From contig CP110972.1 in the NCBI GenBank assembly GCA_028869255.1, forward strand, positions 4,283,001 through 4,347,000: a stretch of DNA of 64,000 bases. The letters run 5' to 3'. The first letter of the stretch is position 1; each line of letters begins with the position of its first letter. Under the pieces are notes generated by a model, which was not told where the DNA came from, ran no database searches, and was given only the letters and a program-made list of their open reading frames with translations. Below, in pieces: positions 17,448 to 28,201 of this stretch. Origin of the DNA: Pseudomonas poae (GTDB taxonomy: Bacteria > Pseudomonadota > Gammaproteobacteria > Pseudomonadales > Pseudomonadaceae). A program made the translations under genes and the position numbers.

Positions 17448-18320
17448 GTGTCACTGCACAAGGACCTTCCCCCGCTGCTGGCCCTGCGCGCCTTTGAAGC
17501 CGTGGCCCGGCACTTGAGTTTTATCAAAGCGGCCAATGAGTTGTCGGTAACCCAAAGCGCCCTCAGCCACCAGGTGCAAAAACTCGAACAGCACCTGGGC
17601 AAACCGCTGTTTATCCGACGCACCCGTGCGATCGATCTGACCGCCGACGGCCAACGCTACTACGAAGAAATCCGCCCCGCCCTCGACGCCATCGCCGCCG
17701 CCACTCGCGCCCAGCGAACAGCGCCCAGTACCAGCGTGCTGCGCGTCGGCCTGCTGGCCTCCTTCGCCACCCTGTGGCTGGCCCCGCGCCTGGCTGCGTT
17801 TTTGAACCGCTACCCGCATATCCAGGTGGAGCTGTTGCCGGCGATTCAATTGGCCAATGTCGCTGGCGCCGAGGTCGACCTGGCGATTCGTTATGGCAAG
17901 GGCGACTGGCCCGACGTGCAGGCCACGCGGCTGATGCCTGAAGTGATCTCACCGGTCTGCAGCCCGGCCTTCAAGGCCAGCCAGTTGCACAACGGGCCGT
18001 TGCTGATGGCCACTTCGCACCGCCCCTTCGAGTGGACGGATTGGTCGGAGCATTATCAAGTCGACCTCGAACACCACCCACGCGTGCTGCTGCACGACTA
18101 CAACATCGTGGTCGAAGCCGCCGTAGCCGGCCAGGGCATCGCCATGGGGCGTCACCGTTTGATCGAGCGCAAACTCCAGGACGGCAGCCTGGTGCAAGCC
18201 TACGACTGGCCGCCGTATCGCAGCGAGATCGGTTACTGGCTGATCGCGCCCCAGGGCGCCGTCAGTGAAGCCGCCAGGTGTTTCAGCGAGTGGCTGAAGG
18301 ACGCCTGCCGCGACGCGTGA
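17448..18320 (+). CDS. LysR-family regulator, GcvA-like
   Basis: 290-aa LysR-type regulator. The HTH is at the N-terminus (LLALRAFEAVARHLSFIKAA, NELSVTQSALSHQVQKLE), followed by an effector-binding domain with RVGLLASFATLWLAPRLA and DLAIRYGKGDWP, typical of the GcvA group. Starts at GTG 17448; the in-frame reading further upstream overlaps the divergent small gene and lacks family similarity. It lies 90 nt upstream of the RidA gene and the class-V PLP enzyme on the same strand and probably controls them. Confidence 0.85.
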   Translation: MSLHKDLPPLLALRAFEAVARHLSFIKAANELSVTQSALSHQVQKLEQHLGKPLFIRRTRAIDLTADGQRYYEEIRPALDAIAAATRAQRTAPSTSVLRVGLLASFATLWLAPRLAAFLNRYPHIQVELLPAIQLANVAGAEVDLAIRYGKGDWPDVQATRLMPEVISPVCSPAFKASQLHNGPLLMATSHRPFEWTDWSEHYQVDLEHHPRVLLHDYNIVVEAAVAGQGIAMGRHRLIERKLQDGSLVQAYDWPPYRSEIGYWLIAPQGAVSEAARCFSEWLKDACRDA

Positions 18321-18410
18321 GTTATTTCGATACGTCGCGTGAGATCTATGCGTTTGTCGCCCACCGTCGCAGCCAACATGCTCAAACCTCTGACCCCAGG
18401 AGGTTTCACC

Positions 18411-18881
18411 ATGAGCAACTCCATTCGCCAACGTGTGCACGCCATCGGCCTGACGCTGCCCACCCCAAGCCAGCCGGCGGCCAACTACATCAGCTGTGTG
18501 GTGAGCCAGAACCAGCTGTTTATCTCCGGGCAAATTCCATTGGTCGACGGTAAACCCGCCTACCTCGGCCGGCTGGGCGAAGGCCTCAGCGATGAGGACG
18601 GCGCTCAGGCGGCAGAGCTGGCGACGCTGGGCCTGCTGGCGCAATTGAGTGAAGCCGTAGGAGATGACCTGGCGCGTGTGGTGCGCACTCTGCGCCTGGG
18701 CGTATTCATCGCCAGCAGCGGCGACTTCTCGCGCCAGAGCGCGGTCGCCAACGGTGCCTCGAACCTGCTGGTCAACGCCCTTGGCGACAAGGGCCGGCAT
18801 GTGCGCAGCGCCGTGGGCGTGTCCAGCCTGCCAGCCGGTGTGGCCGTGGAAGTCGATGCGATTTTCGAGCTGCAGCCGTGA
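18411..18881 (+). CDS. RidA/YjgF-family protein
   Basis: 156-aa RidA-superfamily protein (deaminases of reactive enamine/imine intermediates, or structural relatives). Visible: LFISGQIPLVDGKPAYLGRL, VRTLRLGVFIASSGDF and RSAVGVSSLPAGVAVEVDAI, the last containing the family's conserved C-terminal stretch. It belongs to the longer YjgF subgroup (COG0251-like, ~150 aa), not archetypal RidA. Start at 18411 has AGGAGG 7 nt upstream. Its stop overlaps the GTG start of the PLP enzyme (GTGA), so the two are coupled; removal of an enamine made by that enzyme is a plausible role. Confidence 0.88.
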   Translation: MSNSIRQRVHAIGLTLPTPSQPAANYISCVVSQNQLFISGQIPLVDGKPAYLGRLGEGLSDEDGAQAAELATLGLLAQLSEAVGDDLARVVRTLRLGVFIASSGDFSRQSAVANGASNLLVNALGDKGRHVRSAVGVSSLPAGVAVEVDAIFELQP

Positions 18882-20058
18882 GCCCGCTTGAGGCGCAGCA
18901 GCTACGCGACAGCACACCCGGCTGCCGCTCGGGCATCGTGCATTTCAACCATGCCGGTGCATCGTTACCCAGCCAGGCAACCCTCGATGCAATCATCGAC
19001 CAACTGCAACGCGAAGCCCGTGATGGCCCGATGGAAGCCGGCGAGCATGGCGCCATCCTGGTGGAAAAAGCCCGCCGCGCCGCCGGGCAATTGCTTAACG
19101 CGCCGGCCGCCTCGATTGCCTTTGCCGGCAGCGGTTCGAGCGCCTGGAGCATGGCCTTCCAAGCCCTGGGCCCGTGGCAACCCGGTGAGCGCATTCTGGT
19201 CGGCCGTCACGAATGGGGCGGCAACCTGGCGAGCATGCAGTGGGCGGTGCAGGCCGGGGCGCGGGTGGAGGTGATCCCTTGCGATGCAAGCGGCGCCGTT
19301 TGCCCGTTGGCGCTGGAGGCGATGATCGATGCCAACGTGAAGCTCATCGACCTGACCTGGCTCCCGGCCAACGGTGGCCTGATCAACCCCGCCGAGGCAA
19401 TCGGAGCGGTCGCCAGGCGGCATGGCATTGCCTACTTCATCGACGCCGGGCAAGCGCTCGGCCAAGTGCCGGTGGATGTGCAGGCGCTGCAGTGCGATGT
19501 GCTCAAGTCGGCCGGGCGCAAGCACCTGCGCGGGCCACGTGGCACGGCGCTGCTGTATGTGCGGCCGGATTTTCTGCAGCACTTGAACCCGGCCCAGCGC
19601 GATGTGTTGTCCGCCCCTGGACCGCCGAGGGGTTCGACCTGCGCAACGACGCCCGGCGCTTTGAAACCAGCGAAGTGTCCTACGCCTTATTGGCCGGGTT
19701 GGGCAATGCGTTGCAGGAGATAAACCGACTGGGTGTAGAGCGGACATGGGAGCGGGTCTTGCAACTCAGCGCACGAATCCGCGAAGCGATGCGTCAGATC
19801 CCGGGAGTTTCTCTGCACGACCTGGGCACCCATCACTCAGGACTGATCGCCTTCAACCTCGCCGGCTGGGACGCCTTCGAACTCAAACGCCGCCTGGCGC
19901 TCAAGCGCATCAACATCGGCGCCAATGACGTGGCCTATACCCCGCTGGATATGCAGGCGCGGGCGCTGAAGAGTATTGCGCGGATTTCCGTCAGCCCGCT
20001 CAACACCGAAGAGGACATCGAGCACCTCATCGCGGCGCTGCACGCATTGCGCGATTAA
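18878..20058 (+). pseudogene. Class-V aminotransferase-fold PLP enzyme, frameshifted
   Basis: Fold-type I PLP enzyme of the class-V aminotransferase/cysteine desulfurase group. IVHFNHAGASLPS at the N-terminus, GRHEWGGNLASM, AYFIDAGQALGQ (PLP Asp) and LKSAGRKHLRGPRG (candidate PLP Lys) read in one frame up to DVLSAP. The rest (WTAEGFDLRNDARRFETSE ... RISVSPLNTEEDIEHLI) continues in another. One base is missing near the C run 19614-19617; adding it gives 393 aa, normal for the family. The uncorrected product is a 281-aa truncated protein. Coupled to the RidA gene by a GTGA overlap. Substrate unknown. Confidence 0.85.
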
Positions 20059-20396
20059 ACCTCGACGTCCACCCACAAACCCTGGCGCGGCGCGTCTTCG
20101 ATCAGCGGCACCACCGGCACCGTGTTGTCGGCGTTCAGCACGTCACCGGGGATCGCCAGGTGTACTTCAGGGTCTTCGTCGGCTTCGCGCCGGCGTTTCT
20201 GCTGCTCCTGCTGGCGGCGCTGTTCTTCACGCAAGAGGAACGTCGACTGCTCGGAATCGCCCTTTTTCAGGTCGATCGTGCTTTCGTTGGAGCCCGGTTG
20301 CACTGGCACCACGGGCGGGATATCCGGCTTCTGGCGGACCGGATCGAGTTGTGACGTGACCGGCACAACGCTCACGGGCAGCATGGGTGGCAGCAT
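20055..20396 (-). CDS. Conserved hypothetical protein (Pseudomonas)
   Basis: 113-aa protein, MLPPMLPVSVVPVTSQL..., with a Pro/Val-rich first half, a highly charged helical stretch LLREEQRRQQEQQKRRREAD and a C-terminal segment ending LWVDVEV. No signal peptide. Start at 20396 with AGGAG upstream. Convergent with the PLP gene, with a 4-nt overlap at the stops, and divergent from rapA. Function unknown. Confidence 0.65.
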   Translation of the reverse strand: MLPPMLPVSVVPVTSQLDPVRQKPDIPPVVPVQPGSNESTIDLKKGDSEQSTFLLREEQRRQQEQQKRRREADEDPEVHLAIPGDVLNADNTVPVVPLIEDAPRQGLWVDVEV

Positions 20397-20615
20397 AATA
20401 GTTATTCTCCTGATCATCAGGCTGTCGGCGGGCACAGCAGCGACTTGAGCACTGGCGCGCCAAGCTGTGACCCAGTCGACACTCGCAAGTGCCCGCCACC
20501 CGTCGATTGCGCCTCTGAACCCGCGTGCAAACGGAGTAGTTTTTGTCAGAGTCCTTGGGCGTGGGGGCTTGTTCCGTTAAGATAGTCGGCTTTTTCACGG
20601 CGGGAGTCAGGCAGC

Positions 20616-23462
20616 ATGGCGCAGCAGTATCAACCGGGGCAACGCTGGATTAGTGACAGCGAAGCAGAGCTGGGGTTAGGCACCGTTCTGGCACAGGACG
20701 GGCGCTTGTTGACCGTGCTCTATCCGGCCACTGGCGACACTCGCCAGTATGCGCTACGGAATGCGCCCCTCACTCGCGTGAGGTTCTCGCCGGGTGACTC
20801 AATCACCCATTTCGAAGGCTGGAAAATGACCGTACAGGAGGTCGACGACGTCGACGGCCTGCTGGTCTACCACGGCCTCAATGGGCAGAACGAGCAGGTC
20901 ACCCTGCCGGAAACCCAACTGTCGAACTTCATCCAGTTCCGTCTGGCCAGCGACCGTCTGTTCGCCGGGCAGATCGACCCGCTGGCCTGGTTCTCGCTGC
21001 GCTACCACACCCTGGAACACACCAGCCGCCAGTTGCAGTCCGCGCTGTGGGGCCTGGGCGGTGTACGTGCACAACCCATTGCTCACCAACTGCACATCGC
21101 CCGTGAAGTCGCCGACCGTATCGCGCCACGGGTATTGCTGGCCGACGAAGTGGGCCTGGGCAAGACCATCGAGGCCGGCCTGGTGATCCATCGCCAGCTG
21201 CTATCGGGCCGCGCCAACCGCGTGCTGATCCTGGTGCCGGAAAACCTGCAGCACCAGTGGCTGGTGGAAATGCGCCGCCGCTTCAACCTGCAAGTCGCGC
21301 TGTTTGACGAAGAGCGCTTTATCGAAAGCGATGCCACCAACCCGTTCGAAGACACCCAGCTGGCCCTGGTGGCCCTGGAATGGCTGGTGGACGACGAGAA
21401 GGCCCAGGATGCGCTGTTCGCCGCCGGCTGGGACCTGCTGGTAGTCGACGAAGCCCACCACCTGGTGTGGCATGAAGAAAAAGCCAGCCCCGAGTACTCG
21501 CTGGTCGAGCAACTGGCCGAAGTGATCCCGGGCGTGCTGCTGCTCACCGCCACGCCTGAGCAACTGGGCCAGGACAGCCACTTCGCCCGCCTGCGCCTGC
21601 TCGACCCGAACCGTTTCCACGACCTGCAAGCCTTCCGCGCCGAGAGCGAAAACTATCGCCCGGTGGCCGAAGCCGTGCAGGAGCTGCTGGACAAGGGCCG
21701 CCTGTCGCCTGCCGCGCACAAGACTATCCAGGGTTTCCTGGGTAACGAAGGCGAGGCGTTACTCACCGCCGTCAACGATGGCGACACCGAAGCCAGCGCA
21801 CGCCTGGTGCGCGAGTTGCTCGACCGCCATGGCACCGGGCGCGTGCTGTTCCGCAATACCCGCGCCGCCGTGCAGGGTTTCCCCGAGCGCAAGCTGCACG
21901 CCTACCCGCTGCCGAACCCGGACGAATACCTGGAGTTGCCGCTGGGCGAACATGCCGAGCTGTACCCGGAAGTCAGCTTCCAGTCGCAGCCCGACATTGA
22001 GGAAGAAAACCGCTGGTGGCGCTTTGACCCACGGGTCGAATGGTTGATCGACCAGCTGAAAATGCTCAAGCGCACCAAGGTCCTGGTGATCTGCGCCCAC
22101 GCCGAAACCGCCATGGACCTGGAAGACGCGCTGCGCGTGCGCTCCGGCATTCCGGCCACGGTGTTCCACGAGGGCATGAACATCCTCGAGCGTGACCGCG
22201 CCGCCGCCTACTTCGCGGATGAAGAGTTCGGCGCCCAGGTGCTGATCTGCTCGGAAATCGGCAGTGAAGGTCGCAACTTCCAGTTCTCCCACCACCTGGT
22301 GCTGTTCGACCTGCCGTCCCACCCTGACCTGCTGGAACAGCGGATCGGCCGTCTGGACCGGATCGGCCAGAAGCACGTGATCGAACTGCACGTGCCGTAC
22401 CTGGAAACCAGCCCGCAAGAGCGTCTGTTTCAGTGGTATCACGAGGCGCTGAACGCGTTCCTCAACACCTGCCCGACCGGTAACGCCTTGCAGCACCAGT
22501 TCGGCCCGCGCCTGCTGCCGCTGCTGGAAAACGCCGACGACGGCGAGTGGCAAACCCTGGTCGACGAGGCCCGTGCCGAGCGCGAGCGCCTGGAGCAGGA
22601 ACTGCACACCGGCCGCGACCGCCTGCTGGAGCTCAATTCCGGCGGCGCCGGTGAAGGCGATGCATTGGTTGAAGACATCCTTGAGCAAGACGACCAGTTC
22701 GCCCTGCCGATCTATATGGAAACCCTGTTCGACGCGTTCGGCATCGACAGCGAAGACCATTCGGAAAACGCGCTGATCCTCAAGCCCAGCGAAAAAATGC
22801 TCGACGCCAGCTTCCCCCTGGGTGACGACGAAGGTGTGACCATCACCTACGACCGTAACCAGGCACTGTCGCGTGAAGACATGCAGTTCATCACCTGGGA
22901 ACACCCGATGGTGCAGGGTGGCATGGACCTGGTGCTGTCCGGTTCGATGGGCAACACCGCCGTGGCGCTGATCAAGAACAAGGCGCTCAAGCCGGGCACC
23001 GTGTTGCTGGAACTGCTCTACGTCAGCGAAGTGGTTGCCCCGCGCTCGCTGCAACTGGGCCGCTACCTGCCGCCGGCCGCGCTGCGCTGCCTGCTGGATG
23101 CGAATGGCAATGACCTGTCGGGCCGCGTGTCGTTCGAAACCCTCAACGACCAGCTGGAAAGCGTGCCACGGGCCAGCGCCAACAAGTTTATCCAGGCCCA
23201 GCGCGATCAGCTGACGCCACGGATCAACGCCGGCGAAGAGAAAATCACCCCACGCCACGCCGAGCGTGTGGCCGAGGCCAAGCGCCGCCTGGCAGCGGAC
23301 ACCGACGAAGAGCTGGCACGCCTGACCGCGTTGCAGGCGGTCAACCCGACCGTACGCGACAGCGAATTGGTGGCCCTGCGTAACCAACGCGAGCAAGGCC
23401 TGGCCATGCTCGACAAGGCGGCGCTGCGACTGGAAGCGATTCGGGTGTTGGTGGCGGGTTGA
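20616..23462 (+). CDS. rapA: RNA polymerase-associated SWI2/SNF2 ATPase RapA
   Basis: 948-aa RapA, which binds RNA polymerase and uses ATP to recycle it during transcription. N-terminal Tudor-like domains ([20 protein letters not shown]), Walker A in [14 protein letters not shown] (~residues 173-186), DEAH box at ~278 ([10 protein letters not shown]), helicase C-terminal motifs ([27 protein letters not shown]). Length matches the usual ~950 aa. GGGAG lies upstream of the ATG. A -10-like TAAGAT lies ~40 nt before the start. Single gene followed by a REP doublet. Confidence 0.96.
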   Translation: MAQQYQPGQRWISDSEAELGLGTVLAQDGRLLTVLYPATGDTRQYALRNAPLTRVRFSPGDSITHFEGWKMTVQEVDDVDGLLVYHGLNGQNEQVTLPETQLSNFIQFRLASDRLFAGQIDPLAWFSLRYHTLEHTSRQLQSALWGLGGVRAQPIAHQLHIAREVADRIAPRVLLADEVGLGKTIEAGLVIHRQLLSGRANRVLILVPENLQHQWLVEMRRRFNLQVALFDEERFIESDATNPFEDTQLALVALEWLVDDEKAQDALFAAGWDLLVVDEAHHLVWHEEKASPEYSLVEQLAEVIPGVLLLTATPEQLGQDSHFARLRLLDPNRFHDLQAFRAESENYRPVAEAVQELLDKGRLSPAAHKTIQGFLGNEGEALLTAVNDGDTEASARLVRELLDRHGTGRVLFRNTRAAVQGFPERKLHAYPLPNPDEYLELPLGEHAELYPEVSFQSQPDIEEENRWWRFDPRVEWLIDQLKMLKRTKVLVICAHAETAMDLEDALRVRSGIPATVFHEGMNILERDRAAAYFADEEFGAQVLICSEIGSEGRNFQFSHHLVLFDLPSHPDLLEQRIGRLDRIGQKHVIELHVPYLETSPQERLFQWYHEALNAFLNTCPTGNALQHQFGPRLLPLLENADDGEWQTLVDEARAERERLEQELHTGRDRLLELNSGGAGEGDALVEDILEQDDQFALPIYMETLFDAFGIDSEDHSENALILKPSEKMLDASFPLGDDEGVTITYDRNQALSREDMQFITWEHPMVQGGMDLVLSGSMGNTAVALIKNKALKPGTVLLELLYVSEVVAPRSLQLGRYLPPAALRCLLDANGNDLSGRVSFETLNDQLESVPRASANKFIQAQRDQLTPRINAGEEKITPRHAERVAEAKRRLAADTDEELARLTALQAVNPTVRDSELVALRNQREQGLAMLDKAALRLEAIRVLVAG

Positions 23463-23490
23463 TAGTTAACCTGCCCGACTGAAAAAACAC

Positions 23491-23620
23491 TGTGGCGAGC
23501 GGGCTTGCCCGCGTTGGGCCGGTAGCGGCCCCCAATCCGCAACCACGTTTTGTCTGAAGAAATGTGGTGATCGTATTGGGGCTGCTTCGCAGCCCAACGC
23601 GGGCAAGCCCGCTCGCCACA
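23491..23620. repeat. REP doublet (class 2)
   Basis: Inverted TGTGGCGAGCGGGCTTGCCC arms with GCGTTGGG ends, between the convergent rapA and MFS genes. It may also work as their shared terminator. Confidence 0.88.
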
Positions 23621-23627
23621 AGCTGCC

Positions 23628-24974
23628 TTAGGCTGTTGCCGCCGAAGCCGGCACCACCACCTCGCTCAAGCCATCCTTCATTCGCTTGGCATCGCGCACA
23701 AAACTGCGCGACGCCTGGAACAGAAACAGCATGGTCAAGAACAGCGCCACCGGGATCAGGTACATGGCGTCGTGCAAGCCCACCGCTTTATAAGCCTCGG
23801 TCATCTGCGTCGCCCCCTCGGCATACATCGCCGAATGGGCAAAGTGATCCGACAAGCCGCCCACCACAATCGGTCCCATGCCCCCGCCCAGCAAGTACAA
23901 CCCGGCAAAGAACAGCGCCATCGCCGTGGCCCGCAGGCGCGGTTCAACCACGTCCTGAATCGCCGTGTATACGCAGGTGTAGAAGTTATAGGCAAACAAC
24001 CAGCCCACACTGAACAGCGCCACGAACACACCGATCTCAATACGCCCGGCATGCAAGGCCCAGGCAGTGGTGACGGTGGAGATGATCAGGCTGCACGCCG
24101 CGAACAACAGTCGCCCATTGGCAACCCGCTGATGAATCTTGTCGGCAATCCAGCCGCCCAAGGTCAGGCCCACCAGGCCAGTGACGCCGACAATCACCCC
24201 AGTGGCGACCGCCGCCTCCTGCAAGGGCATCAGGAAGTAGCGCTGCAGCATCGGCACCAGGAACGAGTTGCACGCATAGGTCGCGAAGTTGAAGCACAGC
24301 CCCGCCAGCACCAGCCACAGGAAGGTCGGCACCGCCAGCACGCGGCGGATCGGGCGGTCGACGCGTTCCTGTGACACTTGCACGGTTTCCGCGGCGCCGC
24401 GCTTGGGCTCCTTGATATAGAACATGAACACCGCCAGGATCATCCCCGGCACGGCTGCGATAAAGAACGGCGCACGCCAGCTGTCGAACGCCTTGACCAT
24501 CCAGCCGATGGTGAAGAAAGCCAGCAACAGCCCCAGCGGCAGGCCGAGCATGAAAATCCCCATGGCCCGGGCGCGGCGGTGCGCCGGGAACAGGTCGCCA
24601 ATCAACGAGTTGGCCGCCGGGGCATAGCTGGCTTCACCAATGCCGATGCCCATGCGCACCAGCAGGAAGGTCCAGAAACTGCCGACCATGCCGTTCACCG
24701 CCGTCAGCCCGCTCCAGGCGAACAGGCCCCAGCCCATGAGTTTGCTGCGCGAGCCGGTGTCGGCCAGGCGCCCGAGCGGCAAGCCGGCAATGGCGTAGAC
24801 GATGGTGAAGGCGGTGCCGATGATGCCGAGCTGAAAGTCGCTCAGGTGCCATTCCATGCGGATTGGCTCGATGATGATCGCCGGAATGGTGCGATCGAAG
24901 AAGTTGAACAAGTTGGCGAGGAACAGCAGGAACAGAATGCGCCAGGCATTCGCCGCTTGGGTCGAGTTCTGCAT
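23628..24974 (-). CDS. Spinster-like MFS transporter
   Basis: 448-aa, 12-TM major facilitator. FLANLFNFFDRTIPAIIIEPI in TM1 and LGRLADTGSRSKLMGWGL in the first cytoplasmic loop are typical of the spinster-like group (sphingolipid/lysophospholipid or hexuronate-type carriers in annotation). GIGEASYAPAANSLIGDLFP is in TM4-5. The substrate cannot be deduced. Divergent from the YkgJ gene at 25219. Confidence 0.85.
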   Translation of the reverse strand: MQNSTQAANAWRILFLLFLANLFNFFDRTIPAIIIEPIRMEWHLSDFQLGIIGTAFTIVYAIAGLPLGRLADTGSRSKLMGWGLFAWSGLTAVNGMVGSFWTFLLVRMGIGIGEASYAPAANSLIGDLFPAHRRARAMGIFMLGLPLGLLLAFFTIGWMVKAFDSWRAPFFIAAVPGMILAVFMFYIKEPKRGAAETVQVSQERVDRPIRRVLAVPTFLWLVLAGLCFNFATYACNSFLVPMLQRYFLMPLQEAAVATGVIVGVTGLVGLTLGGWIADKIHQRVANGRLLFAACSLIISTVTTAWALHAGRIEIGVFVALFSVGWLFAYNFYTCVYTAIQDVVEPRLRATAMALFFAGLYLLGGGMGPIVVGGLSDHFAHSAMYAEGATQMTEAYKAVGLHDAMYLIPVALFLTMLFLFQASRSFVRDAKRMKDGLSEVVVPASAATA

Positions 24975-25218
24975 GGGTCCGTCTCTTTTATTGTTATTAG
25001 AGCTGCGATGCCCGATGCATCCTGCCCGGTAACTGCAACATAGTCAGGCAGCACGCGGTTGTCTGTAATGATTCGTAAAGCTGATAGGGCATGATTTCAC
25101 CCGTGGGCATGGGACTTTGCCTACGCAAAATATAAGTGCGCGCCCCTCTTCCCAAGGGCCATGGCGGGGATAGAATGGCGAGCCTTCCCGTAGTCCCCCA
25201 ATCCCTGCTTTCTTATCG

Positions 25219-25593
25219 ATGACGCCCATGTCCGAAGCCAGTCCGTGTCTGAGTTGCGGTGCCTGCTGTTCATACTTTCGTGTGTCTTTCTTCTGGGGAG
25301 AGTGCGCCTCATCGGGGGGCACGGTGCCCGATGACCTGGTGGTACAGATCAACCCCACCCGCGTGGCGATGATCGGTACCGACCAGAAACCCGCCCGCTG
25401 CTGCAGCCTTGAAGGCGAGGTGGGCAAGGGCACCCGCTGCACCATTTATGAGCAACGGTCGAGCCCTTGCCGTGAGTTCGAGGCATCATGGGACCAGGGC
25501 GTGCAGAACGTCGATTGCGACGCCGCTCGCGCAGCGTTCGGCCTGCCGCCCTTGGAGGCGCCGTTTGAGTTGGACCTGCCCATCAGCGCTTAG
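25219..25593 (+). CDS. YkgJ-family cysteine cluster protein
   Basis: 124-aa protein with the zinc/iron-chelating CxxCxxCC core: CLSCGACC near the N-terminus, then CC at ARCCSLEGE, RCTIYEQRSSPCREF and VDCD. The family (UPF0153/YkgJ) is thought to bind a metal or Fe-S cluster; function is not settled. An in-frame ATG at 25228 is an equally possible start, and neither has a clear ribosome binding site. Confidence 0.85.
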   Translation: MTPMSEASPCLSCGACCSYFRVSFFWGECASSGGTVPDDLVVQINPTRVAMIGTDQKPARCCSLEGEVGKGTRCTIYEQRSSPCREFEASWDQGVQNVDCDAARAAFGLPPLEAPFELDLPISA

Positions 25594-25717
25594 CATTAAA
25601 CGCTATCAGGGGCATGCCAAAATCGTTGAGAGCAAAGTGCCATTACCCATGTGAGTTCCCGCGAGGCTTCTATACTCGACCTCATAGGTTATTGCCGTAG
25701 GCAGTGACAATGACTCT

Positions 25718-27997
25718 ATGACGGGAAATGCTATGGAATGGCTCGGTCTGCATTTTTTTACCGACCTCCCGGCGAGCGGGCACTTATTACTCAATTGCAG
25801 TCATAACCCGTTCCTGGTGCTGTTGGCCTACCTGGTCGCTTGCGCGGCGGGGTTCGGCACGCTGGATATGGCCGAACGCGTTGGCCATGTCGAGGACCCC
25901 ACCGCAAGACGCCACTGGCGCTGGCTCGGCGCCGGCTGCCTGGCGGGGGGTATCTGGTCCACTCACTTCATCAGCATGCTGGCCTTCCAGGCCCCGATTG
26001 CCATCGATTACGAATTGATCATGACGTTCGTGTCCTTGCTGATCGCCCTGATCGCATCGTTGTTCGCCATGCAGACCCTCAGCCATAACCACCTGCGCTT
26101 GCATCAATACGTGCTGGCGTCGGTGTGGATGGGGCTCGGGATCGCCCTGATGCACTACGTCGGCATGTCGGCCATGCGCTCCCAGGCCCAGGTGTACTTC
26201 GAATCGGGGTTGTTCATGGCGTCCATCGCGATTGCCATCGGCGCCAGCCTGGCGGCGCTACTGCTGTCGAGCTACCTGCGCAACGGGGCTGGCGTGTTCC
26301 ATCAGCTGCTCAAGTATGCCGCCAGCCTGGTGCTGGGCGCCGGGATCATCAGCATGCACTTCACCGGCATGGCCGCCATGCAATTGATCGTCCCCAACGG
26401 GGCCGACCTGTCCTTGTCTTCGGATAACAACCCGATTCAACTGGGCTTGTCGGTGGCGGTCATCACTTTGTTGGTGATCGGCAGCAGCATCAGCGCGGCC
26501 CTGGCCGACAAGAAGCTGCAACACAAGGAGCGCGACCTGCGCCGGGTCAATGCGCTGCTCAGCGAACTGGACCAGGCTCGCGCCTCGCTGCAACAAGTGG
26601 CGCATTACGACGCACTGACCAGCCTGCTCAATCGCCGGGGTTTCAACCAGATCTTCGCGGAAAAAATCGCCGAAAAAACCGCCGCCAACGGGATGTTGGC
26701 GGTGATCTTCCTCGACATCGACCATTTCAAGCGCATCAACGACAGCCTCGGGCACGACGCCGGCGACCAACTGCTCAGCGTGCTGGCCGGGCATATCAAG
26801 GGTTCGGTGCGCAGCCACGCCGATGTAGTCGCCCGGTTTGGCGGCGACGAGTTCTGCATCCTGATCAGCATTCACCACCGCGACGAAGCACGGCACATGG
26901 CCCAGCGCATCATGCAGAAGATGAAAGAACCCATCGAACTGGCCGGCCGGCGCATGGTGATGACCACCAGCATCGGTATCAGCCTGTTCCCCGATGATGG
27001 CCTGACCTGCGAAGAGCTGCTGAAAACCGCCGACCTGGCGCTGTACCAGTCCAAGGACAGCGGGCGAAATAGCCTTAATTTCTTCAGTTCCAACCTGAAA
27101 ACCCGGGCCTTCCTCGAGTTGCAACTGGAAGAAGAGCTGCGCGGTGCCCTGCGTACCCGCAATCAACTGGTGCTGTTCTACCAACCGATCTTCGACATGA
27201 AACTGGGCAAAGTCACGCGTCTGGAAGCCCTGGTGCGCTGGCAACACCCGCAGCACGGGTTGCTGACGCCGGATCGGTTTATCGGGATCGCCGAGAGCAA
27301 CGGGTTGATCGCCGAATTGGACCACTGGGTCCTGCGTCAAGCCTGTCATGACCTGAGCCTGCTGTCCGAGAGGGGGTATACCGAGCTGACCATGTCGGTC
27401 AACTGCTCGGCCTTGAACCTGGCCCGTGATGAGCTGGCGGACGAAATCGAAGATGCGCTGCGTTTCAGCGGGATCGCACCCAACCGCCTGGAACTCGAAG
27501 TCACCGAAAATGCGCTGATGGGCAATATCAGCAGCACCTTGGCGCTGCTGCGGCAGATCCGTGCGCTGGGCGTATCGCTGGCCATTGACGACTTCGGCAC
27601 CGGCTACTCCTCCCTCGCCTACCTCAAGCGCCTGCCGCTCAACACCTTGAAGATCGATCGCTCGTTTATCCAGGATATTCCCAAGTCCACCGCCGACATC
27701 GAGATCGTCCAGGCCATTATCGGCATGGCCCACACCCTGCACCTGCAGGTGGTGACCGAAGGCGTGGAAACCCAGGCGCAGTTCGAACTGCTGCTCAAAC
27801 ATGGCTGTGACTTTGTCCAGGGCTACCTGTTGAGCCCGGCGGTGCCGGCCAGTGACATCATCGGCGTGATCCAGGGCATCGACATCCGCAACCCACTCTA
27901 CCCGTTCAGCGTGGCGGGGGCCCAGGAAAATACCCCGCCCAAAGCGCCCTCCCCCAGCCTTGCGGGGCCCACGTCCGTGGTTAGGCCAATTCGCTGA
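25718..27997 (+). CDS. MHYT-GGDEF-EAL membrane c-di-GMP enzyme
   Basis: 759-aa bifunctional c-di-GMP protein. N-terminal seven-helix MHYT sensor (~residues 10-245) with STHFISML, ALMHYVGMSAM and SMHFTGMAAM repeats, proposed to sense O2, CO or NO through a metal. The GGDEF domain has intact FGGDEF (~374-378), so cyclase activity is possible; the RxxD inhibitory site is altered (SHAD). The EAL domain has intact LEALVRW (~503) and DDFGTGYSSL, so phosphodiesterase activity is also possible. A -10-like TATACT lies at 25671. An internal ATG at 25733 is an alternative start. Single gene. Confidence 0.92.
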   Translation: MTGNAMEWLGLHFFTDLPASGHLLLNCSHNPFLVLLAYLVACAAGFGTLDMAERVGHVEDPTARRHWRWLGAGCLAGGIWSTHFISMLAFQAPIAIDYELIMTFVSLLIALIASLFAMQTLSHNHLRLHQYVLASVWMGLGIALMHYVGMSAMRSQAQVYFESGLFMASIAIAIGASLAALLLSSYLRNGAGVFHQLLKYAASLVLGAGIISMHFTGMAAMQLIVPNGADLSLSSDNNPIQLGLSVAVITLLVIGSSISAALADKKLQHKERDLRRVNALLSELDQARASLQQVAHYDALTSLLNRRGFNQIFAEKIAEKTAANGMLAVIFLDIDHFKRINDSLGHDAGDQLLSVLAGHIKGSVRSHADVVARFGGDEFCILISIHHRDEARHMAQRIMQKMKEPIELAGRRMVMTTSIGISLFPDDGLTCEELLKTADLALYQSKDSGRNSLNFFSSNLKTRAFLELQLEEELRGALRTRNQLVLFYQPIFDMKLGKVTRLEALVRWQHPQHGLLTPDRFIGIAESNGLIAELDHWVLRQACHDLSLLSERGYTELTMSVNCSALNLARDELADEIEDALRFSGIAPNRLELEVTENALMGNISSTLALLRQIRALGVSLAIDDFGTGYSSLAYLKRLPLNTLKIDRSFIQDIPKSTADIEIVQAIIGMAHTLHLQVVTEGVETQAQFELLLKHGCDFVQGYLLSPAVPASDIIGVIQGIDIRNPLYPFSVAGAQENTPPKAPSPSLAGPTSVVRPIR

Positions 27998-28201
27998 CGC
28001 CGAATCTTTGGCATTTCGCCATCATTCGCCTAAAGAACCCCGACAAACGGCCGATTCATCAGAGTCCGGCCAGGTTTTGCCTGCGCACACCAGGCCCAAA
28101 CCCGATCATTCCGGACAAGGACGCACTGCAAAGTCGCGAACTCCCATTCCGTGATGGCCCCTTGAAATCTTTCAGCCATCCGCCCAGGCACATGGCGCAC
28201 C

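Noticed and set aside
21759..23396. 545-codon minus-strand open frame opposite rapA
   Set aside because: Mirror of the rapA reading frame with no motif or ribosome binding site.
26258..27802. 514-codon minus-strand open frame opposite the GGDEF-EAL gene
   Set aside because: Antisense shadow of a well-supported multidomain gene.
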